Source: Salegentibacter sp. 24 (GTDB lineage: Bacteria > Bacteroidota > Bacteroidia > Flavobacteriales > Flavobacteriaceae). Taken from it: a DNA stretch of 64,000 nucleotides. The notes under the pieces are model-generated. The model was given only the letters and a program-made list of their open reading frames with translations, was not told the origin of the DNA and did not search any database. Below are positions 58,631 to 64,000 of this stretch, in pieces. Positions within the stretch are counted from its first letter, which is position 1. Each line of letters starts with the position of its first letter. A program made the position numbers and the translations under genes. The DNA lies in the NCBI RefSeq assembly GCF_004362395.1, contig NZ_SNWE01000018.1, positions 20,665 through 84,664 on the forward strand. Reading direction: 5' to 3'.

Positions 58631-59479
58631 TTGAAGAATGACTTTATAGAATCGAAAGCTGTTAATCCTCAGCGAATTATCCAGCTGAAAGTTTCAAACG
58701 AAAAAGATTTTCCAAAAGACTTTCACGTAAATTATCACACACATTTATTTTGTCATCGTGGGAGTATTACTTTTTTGTTCAACGAGGTGAAGATGAAATG
58801 CAAAAGCAATGAGTTTGTGTTTTGGTTTGCTAAAAGCAAATTGGCAGATATACAATTTTCAAAAGGTTTTATTGCGACAATTCTACTCGTAGAAAATCAA
58901 TTTTTGACCAATAATATTCCTGACCAAAACTGGGGTATTGATGCAACCTTACATTCCCGTCAATACCCGGTTAAACAATTGAATAATAAGAATGATAGGC
59001 AACGCGTTTTATCTAATTTCCATTTATTGAACGATAAGTTTCAGGATATAGAACATCAATTCTATGAAGAAGCTCTGAAACTACAAATGAGACTTTTCGT
59101 TCTCGAAATGTGGCACACCTTTGCTAAGGAGTATGAACGCAGAAAACGCAGTCTACAAACCGGAACCTTGTATGAGAGATTCAGGAATCTGGTCCAGGAT
59201 CATTGTATGAAAGAGCGTGAAGTCCAGTTTTATGCTAATGAGTTAAATATAACCCCGAAATATTTGAATGCCATTTCCAAACAGAATTCTGGAATTACCG
59301 CATCCGAATGGATTCAACGATTTGCTAAAGAACGTATTACCCTGCTTTTACAAAATGAGAATCTAAATATCGCAGAGATTTCTGATGAAATGGGATTTTC
59401 AAGTCGGTCATTTTTCACGCGATATGTAAAAAAAGTATTGGGTGTAACTCCGAGTGAATATCGCAATAGGTTGGGGTAA
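58631..59479 (+). CDS. AraC-family transcriptional regulator (start unusual)
   Basis: A 282-residue regulator with a C-terminal pair of helix-turn-helix motifs (LNIAEISDEMGFSSRSFFTRYVKKVLGVTPSEYR). It is divergent from the acetyltransferase-led cluster and very probably controls it. No in-frame ATG exists near the 5' end; the frame begins with a TTG at 58631. An out-of-frame ATG at 58612 reads MSNITYFEE and stops one codon later, and a one-base deletion would join it perfectly to DFIESKAVNPQRI. So either a TTG start is used or the gene carries a 5' frameshift. Confidence 0.8.
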   Translation: MKNDFIESKAVNPQRIIQLKVSNEKDFPKDFHVNYHTHLFCHRGSITFLFNEVKMKCKSNEFVFWFAKSKLADIQFSKGFIATILLVENQFLTNNIPDQNWGIDATLHSRQYPVKQLNNKNDRQRVLSNFHLLNDKFQDIEHQFYEEALKLQMRLFVLEMWHTFAKEYERRKRSLQTGTLYERFRNLVQDHCMKEREVQFYANELNITPKYLNAISKQNSGITASEWIQRFAKERITLLLQNENLNIAEISDEMGFSSRSFFTRYVKKVLGVTPSEYRNRLG

Positions 59480-59640
59480 GAATCTCCTGTTTAATCAACC
59501 AAATTTATGTGAATTATTTTTCCTGAAATTAGGAGGTGAAATTTATCATTGTACTCGTATTCACGTATCCACCCCACCAACTGCATCTTGATTAGCAGAC
59601 TTTCGACCGGTAGCTTTGCTGCTCTAAAATAATATTTATT

Positions 59641-59919
59641 ATGAGCAAACAGGAAGAAATGTACACTTTAGTTAATGAATATCGTAATAGCGGCCTTTCG
59701 GCAAAAGCCTTTAGCAAAGAAAAAGGAATCAGTCCTTCCACCTTTTGTTACTGGATCCGCAAGAAGAAAGACGAAGATCAGCCCGGGGGATTTGTAGAGG
59801 TAACCAAAGGATCAAACTCCTCATCGGGGGAGCTGGAACTTATTTATCCCAACGGGGTTAAACTCCAAATGAATGCTGCGGACCTGGGACTTATTGCCCG
59901 GTTAGTTAAGTTGTATTAA
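59641..59919 (+). CDS. IS66-family TnpA-like accessory protein (IS remnant)
   Basis: A 92-residue protein with the N-terminal helix-turn-helix of IS66 TnpA (FSKEKGISPSTFCYWIRKKK) and the C-terminal ELELIYPNGVKLQM. Its stop overlaps the next ATG (TAATG), exactly the IS66 tnpA-tnpB layout, but tnpB is broken after 14 codons and tnpC is absent. The element can no longer move by itself. Confidence 0.82.
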   Translation: MSKQEEMYTLVNEYRNSGLSAKAFSKEKGISPSTFCYWIRKKKDEDQPGGFVEVTKGSNSSSGELELIYPNGVKLQMNAADLGLIARLVKLY

Positions 59920-59963
59920 TGTTCTCCTTAGGTTCCTCCCATCTCCACTATATAGCCTTATAG
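59919..59963 (+). pseudogene. IS66 tnpB fragment
   Basis: Starts ATG overlapping the tnpA stop and reads MFSLGSSHLHYIAL before a TAG. The start MFSLGSSH resembles that of TnpB of IS66 elements. The rest of the gene and the IS66 transposase are missing, so the right part of the element was deleted. Confidence 0.6.
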
Positions 59964-60020
59964 CAGCAATGTTTACAGGCATTTTATTTAGCGTTGACAA
60001 TTGGGTTGACAATTTTAAGT

Positions 60021-60340
60021 TTATTCAGTAAGAAATTCCCGGAGTATTTTTCTAAGGTTTTTTATTTCCTTTGACTTTAAGCTGCCAGCTTTATTTAACA
60101 AACGCAGCTTATTATTGATCGGGTTTAATCCAGGGCAATCTGCCCTTTTTTTCCGTTCAGGGAAACTTCCAATCGTATCGGGAAATTTTTAAAGGTTGAT
60201 GTCAGGGGTGCTATAATCACCGTATTTAGAAACTTATTAGAATCGTCAGGGCTTATAACCACTCCGGGACGAGTTTTATTAATTTCGCTTCCTTTAGTTG
60301 GATCAAGACTCATCCAGTAAATATCGTATTGTTTTAACAT
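60021..60340 (-). pseudogene. Frameshifted MazF/PemK-like toxin
   Basis: Second MazF-type gene in the island. The opening QYDIYWMSLDPTKGSEINKTR and VVISPDDSN are well preserved, but the frame stops after GQIALD at 60125. The rest of the family C-terminus continues in another frame (LLNKAGSLKSKEIKNLRKIL) and ends at 60021-60023. A small deletion around 60118-60124 explains this. The toxin is probably dead. Confidence 0.8.
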
Positions 60341-60406
60341 CCATTCATCTAGTTCTTCGTCCGAAAAAACATCAGGAATGAGTTTCTCCCCAGTACCATT
60401 ATTTTC
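60341..60406 (-). pseudogene. Antitoxin C-terminal remnant
   Basis: In frame with, and directly before, the broken toxin is a 22-codon tail GTGEKLIPDVFSDEELDEW, very like the acidic end of the intact antitoxin at 51556-51825 (DVFEDENFDEW). The N-terminal DNA-binding part and the normal stop are missing, so the antitoxin has decayed. The remaining bases up to the MATE gene hold nothing I can assign. Confidence 0.65.
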
Positions 60407-60705
60407 AACCTTCGAAAATCTAAATATAAGCTCTCCAAATTTACGTACTGAAACGAAAGGTGACAGGGCACTTATCCAAAATACAAAATATCTTTATATA
60501 AATTTGACTTCATTTTTTCTGGCTCCAGTTTTGAATACAGAAAAACTGTGGAAAGTTTTTGTGAAAAATTAGCCTAAAGACACCTACCCTAAGAGCGTTT
60601 TTGTTGAACCGATTAATTAAATAAATTTATTAAACATCGGCTTTGCAAAACTTTTTTGAATTACCTTTCCTAGGAAAATCAAGGTTTTATTTAATCCATT
60701 GGGTA
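60407..60705. other. Gene-free interval before the MATE gene
   Basis: AT-rich, without a supported open frame. A TTG at 60643 extends the MATE frame upstream, but the extension has no similarity to the family. The promoter of the MATE gene should lie here. Confidence 0.4.
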
Positions 60706-62136
60706 ATGGACCAAAACACTCACCCCATATCTGTTAAGCCTCCCAAAAGAAATATTTGGAAAGCACTTTTAGAAGCAATTAAAGGCACCGAGGTCGATTA
60801 TACCAAAATCAGCCTCAAACGAGCTATTTTTCTTTTAGCCGTTCCTATGATTCTTGAATTGGTAATGGAATCCACCTTTGCCCTTGTGGATATCTATTTT
60901 GTTGGTAAACTTGGCGCTTCAGCCGTAGCCACTGTAGGTCTTACTGAAACTTATTTATTTTTGTTGTATTCCATTGGCATGGGGCTCTCTATGGCAGTTA
61001 CTGCCATCATTGCCCGACGTATCGGTGAAAAGAAGGGAGAAAATGCATCGGAATCTGCGGTGCAATCCATCATCCTGGCCATCTTATCGGCTATACCATT
61101 TTCGATAGCTGGAATTTTTTATGCTGAAGAACTATTAACCCTTATGGGTGCAGACTCCTGGACACTTACTTATGGCACTTCTTATTTGCAGTGGATGCTT
61201 GGGGGAAATGTGGTAATTATGTTGTTGTTTGTTATTAATGCGGTATTTCGCGGAGCGGGAGATGCCGCTATAGCGATGTGGGTTTTGGGAATCGCCAATG
61301 CGATCAATATTGTTTTGGACCCTTTGCTGATCTTTGGATGGGGTCCCTTTCCGTCCATGGGCATTGAAGGTGCTGCCATTGCTAGCAATATTGGACGCAG
61401 CGTCGGGGTCATTGTGCAGCTATGGATATTATTTCAAGGGGGCAAACATATACAGGTAAAATTTTCACAGTTGTACTGGAATACAAAGGCTATGCTCACT
61501 ATTATAAAAACATCGATGGGCGGTATTGGACAAATGATTATCGGAATGACTTCCTGGATCTTTTTAATGCGAATCCTGGCCGATATAGGAAGCGAAGCTG
61601 TGGCAGGATCCACCATTGCACTTAGAATAATGCTTTTCTGTATGATGCCGGCCTGGGGTCTTTCCAATGCAGCCACTACCCTTGTGGGGCAAAACCTGGG
61701 CGCGAAAGATCCCCAACGCGCAGAATCGAGCATCTGGAAAATCGGCAAATATAATATGTTCTTTTTGCTCCTGGTTTCAGTAGTGTTCTACTTCTTTAAT
61801 GAAACGCTTATTGGATATTTTTCAGATATCCCCGAAGTAATTAAAGTTGGAGGAAAATGGCTGGAGATCCTTTCCTATTCCTTTTTTATTTATGGATGGT
61901 GGATGGTTACTACCCAGGCATTTAATGGGTCAGGTGACACCACTACTCCAACAAAAATTAATTTTGTGTTTTTTTGGTTAATCCAGATACCATTGGCCTA
62001 TTTCCTGGCCATTTATCAAGACTGGGGTTACTCGGGAGTATTTTGGGCAGTGTTTTTTTCAGAAACAAGCGCCGGTATCTTTACCTTATGGATTTTTACC
62101 CGGGGAAAATGTAGAACATTACTAATTTCCATTTAA
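60706..62136 (+). CDS. MATE-family efflux transporter
   Basis: Cation-coupled multidrug or toxin exporter of about 476 residues with 12 hydrophobic segments. The family opening is seen as FLLAVPMILELVMESTFALVDIYFVGKLGASAVA, and MGIEGAAIASNIGR is also characteristic. I start at 60706 (MDQNTHPIS); the upstream TTG is less likely. It is the only clearly intact metabolic or transport gene in the last 4 kb of the window. The substrate is unknown. Confidence 0.92.
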   Translation: MDQNTHPISVKPPKRNIWKALLEAIKGTEVDYTKISLKRAIFLLAVPMILELVMESTFALVDIYFVGKLGASAVATVGLTETYLFLLYSIGMGLSMAVTAIIARRIGEKKGENASESAVQSIILAILSAIPFSIAGIFYAEELLTLMGADSWTLTYGTSYLQWMLGGNVVIMLLFVINAVFRGAGDAAIAMWVLGIANAINIVLDPLLIFGWGPFPSMGIEGAAIASNIGRSVGVIVQLWILFQGGKHIQVKFSQLYWNTKAMLTIIKTSMGGIGQMIIGMTSWIFLMRILADIGSEAVAGSTIALRIMLFCMMPAWGLSNAATTLVGQNLGAKDPQRAESSIWKIGKYNMFFLLLVSVVFYFFNETLIGYFSDIPEVIKVGGKWLEILSYSFFIYGWWMVTTQAFNGSGDTTTPTKINFVFFWLIQIPLAYFLAIYQDWGYSGVFWAVFFSETSAGIFTLWIFTRGKCRTLLISI

Positions 62137-62190
62137 TGCAATAAAGAGTTTTTCCTAAAGGTGAATTTAATTTCACGTCAATTAAATTAT

Positions 62191-62295
62191 TTATTCTTTT
62201 CCCGGTTTTTTCAGCACTTTCCAGAAGCAATTTAACATCACAGCAGTAACAAAAAGTTGGACCAACATCATTATTTTTAAAGGTTCTGTATTCAT
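62191..62295 (-). CDS. Possible 34-residue membrane microprotein
   Basis: ATG at 62295 opens a 34-codon frame with one hydrophobic helix (IMMLVQLFVTAVMLNCFW) and a basic C-terminus (KVLKKPGKE). The same frame is also open upstream (LERLTLLLFIVITLLVYIAY), so it may be the tail of a longer lost gene. No family recognised. Confidence 0.3.
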   Translation of the reverse strand: MNTEPLKIMMLVQLFVTAVMLNCFWKVLKKPGKE

Positions 62296-62744
62296 ATTAA
62301 AAGATTTTTTTTTCTTTTTCTATAGGCGATATAAACCAAAAGGGTAATTACTATAAATAATAGTAGGGTTAATCTTTCCAAATTGGCAAAAAAGATTTCA
62401 TCAGAAATAGTCTTAATTTCATCTATGTCCTTTACCCCCAATAAGTTTTTATTTTAACCCGGCATTATCCAATTGCATCACTAGGGAATTATGATATAAG
62501 GGCTCACCTCTTCAGTGGTTCCCTTTCGTTCGCTTTTATTCTTACCAGATAAACTCGTAGTTTACCTTTACCTAAACGCTCTGTACCATGGGTCTTTTCT
62601 ACAGTTCCTTTAGGTGATTTGCAAGCCTAGCCTATACAGCGTTTTCGGTAGGTAGCCAGGAAAACTGCAGTCCATCATCACCAATACAGCATGCACTGAT
62701 AATATGCCTTCATTGCTTCTCGGCATATATAAAAATTGTTCTGC

Positions 62745-62998
62745 TTACAGACAATGATTTCCCCAAGAAAATAATGCAAAGGAAATACACAAATTTCTAT
62801 TTCCCCCTCTATTAAAAATAATAGCAGGATATTTTCCTTTTTTCTTTGGTTTTACCAACATTCCGTTAACTTTCAATTCGTTGCTTAAATAGGTAATGTC
62901 ATAAATCTCGATACTATCTAAGTATTTAAAGTTCTCTGTCCATTTAACCTGAGCATTAACTTCTTCTGTTAGTCTGTTGTAAATTGGGTATTTAAATC
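62745..62998 (-). pseudogene. S9/prolyl-oligopeptidase-like remnant
   Basis: The minus strand holds about 80 codons reading VKWTENFKYLDSIEIYDIT, LKVNGMLVKPKKKGKYPAII and then FNRGGNRN, the entry into the catalytic domain of S9-type exopeptidase/alpha-beta hydrolases. After NRGGNRN the family sequence is lost and a stop follows; the nucleophile region is absent. A truncated fossil. Confidence 0.55.
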
Positions 62999-63034
62999 AG
63001 AGATTAATTCTTGTTGGATAAAAAGTTTGGTTTC

Positions 63035-63472
63035 TTAGGATTGACAGTTTGTGAATACCAAGTTAAAAGCTAATAACTGAATGAAGTTTTTCAGTAAGGG
63101 CCAAATCTGCTCAGCAACAACAGGATTAGCAGAGTGGACTTTAAATTTCAAATTTTGTAAATGGAGTTCGCTCTCCTAGACTAACCACTTAGCAGCCGCA
63201 TATCGATCTGCGGCCACCTCTCCAACTTCATTTAATACCATATCATTAGCGAAGCTGATAAAGTTCGGGAGGCCATTTTTCTGAATCTAGCTTAGCAACT
63301 CAGTATAAGTTCCAAGAACAACAAAACCTTCAGCTTCTTTAGAACTGTATACTATTTCCGGATTCCTGAGGTCATCTAGAAAGACTTTATTTATCTACAA
63401 ATATTTAAATCCAACCGCATTCCAGCCTGGTTCTATATAATATTCCTCTTCAGTTATATTGAAATTTCAGGG
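63035..63472 (-). pseudogene. Cyclic-phosphate-processing receiver-domain protein (three in-frame TAG)
   Basis: A single reading frame runs for about 145 codons but carries three TAG stops. Read through, it gives VFLDDLRNPEIVYSS, then IQKNGLPNFISFANDMVL, AADRYAAAKWLV and LKFKVHSANPVVAEQI, the order expected of the receiver-like cyclic-phosphate-processing domain (LDD, FISFxxD, AAKWLV, FKVHSANP). One normally conserved His-Asp position reads AND. It is a decayed gene; family assignment comes from motif memory. Confidence 0.6.
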
Positions 63473-63703
63473 TTATCTCTTCAGACGCATTAAACTATAA
63501 AACCTGCTGTTGAATCAAAGTTCTCGCTAACTACTTAGGTAATGGTTTAAATTTATAGTCTAATGCCTGCCAATTTCATAGGTTTTTCCACTAACCTAAA
63601 ATTCATTAGACAAGATTGTTTTATTACATTCTGAATTGTACTTTTTTAAACCTCAGAACTCCACAGCCTTGATATATAGCCTTATGACTCATTTAAAGGA
63701 TAA

Positions 63704-63922
63704 CTACTTTTCATTTATTAGAACGTTATATCTCTGTTCTAAAATATTGATATAGGCTTCCTGCAAACCCCCACTCAAAAAAGATGATTCGATTAGGAAC
63801 TTAGCATCGGTTTTTAATTCTTGAAAGCGTTTAAAGGCCCCCTCAATTTGCTTTTTAGATAAGCCTAAACCGACTCCAAATTCAAATAATAATTTTCGCG
63901 TTATTTTTCCTGTTTTGTGCAT
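63704..63922 (-). pseudogene. HipA-like toxin, C-terminal fragment
   Basis: A 72-residue frame starting MHKTGKITRKLLFEFGVGLG, with SKKQIEGAFKRF and ending FLIESSFLSGGLQEAYINILEQRY. This matches the C-terminal end of HipA-type Ser/Thr kinase toxins (LI..SFL....Y..LLE.R). The kinase core is not present in frame; bases up to 64000 read related-looking sequence in other frames (DLVNLFDLDRNLS), so the gene is broken or continues outside the window. Confidence 0.5.
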
Positions 63923-64000
63923 GGGGACACCCGAGCTTCTAAGATAGATTTCTATCTAAATCGAAGAGGTTTACTAAATCCTTTTGTTCTTCATTTTTGA

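Overview
The window is chromosomal DNA of a Flavobacteriaceae-type Bacteroidota. The signs are AT-rich intergenic DNA, TAnnTTTG-type -7 promoter boxes, few Shine-Dalgarno sequences, a crtIBZY carotenoid operon, a DUF3276 (PUR-alpha-like) protein, a cyclophilin-FKBP fusion, a stand-alone ftsE and a tmRNA tag ending NYALAA. The gene families resemble those of the Gramella/Salegentibacter/Zunongwangia group, but I cannot fix a genus from the sequence alone.

Region 1 (1-49.3 kb) is mostly housekeeping core. It opens with the zeaxanthin-type pigment operon (crtI cut by the window edge, then crtB, crtZ, crtY). A TlpA-like thioredoxin, aconitase, and a periplasmic folding operon (MoxR ATPase, SurA-like PPIase, PPIase-like lipoprotein) follow. 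Next come an SRPBCC protein, an OmpH/Skp chaperone, guaB, HMG-CoA lyase, a LysE exporter, pyrD, pepT, and the nusB-DUF1573-yajC operon. After these lie leucine-type dehydrogenase, an ABC exporter, redox proteins (thioredoxin-like, 1-Cys peroxiredoxin), the cyclophilin-FKBP fusion, an amidohydrolase and a PiT-like membrane protein. An outer-membrane pair (plug-less TonB-type barrel plus a 1005-residue TPR protein), ftsE, typA and kdsA come next. The section ends with a porin/BCCT/universal-stress trio, a small membrane-protein locus with its own winged-helix regulator and palindromic operators, an mpaB/DUF2236 oxygenase, and a saccharopine-dehydrogenase-like protein. Transcription units are short and often end in clear stem-loop terminators.

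Region 2 (48.86-64 kb) begins with ssrA (tmRNA), a classic integration site. Directly behind its terminator are four copies of a 10-bp motif (AATCGAGACC) and a tyrosine-recombinase gene destroyed by one nonsense and at least three frameshift mutations. From there to the window end the content is accessory. It holds an intact MazEF-like pair, an excisionase-HTH/PIN toxin-antitoxin cassette bounded by inverted repeats, and unknown exported proteins. It also holds a transferable-looking oxidoreductase cluster (alpha/beta hydrolase, aldo-keto reductase, cupin, cyclophilin-like, O-acetyltransferase, divergent AraC regulator). An IS66 remnant, a decayed second MazEF, and a MATE pump come next. The last 1.9 kb is a gene graveyard with fragments of an S9-type peptidase, a cyclic-phosphate-processing receiver protein and a HipA-like toxin. 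I read this as an old ssrA-associated island that has lost its integrase; its right end is not in the window.

No CRISPR array, rRNA or ordinary tRNA was seen. The most useful new leads are the matched palindromic operators of the winged-helix regulator, the arm-site-like repeats beside ssrA, and the inverted-repeat-bounded toxin-antitoxin cassette.
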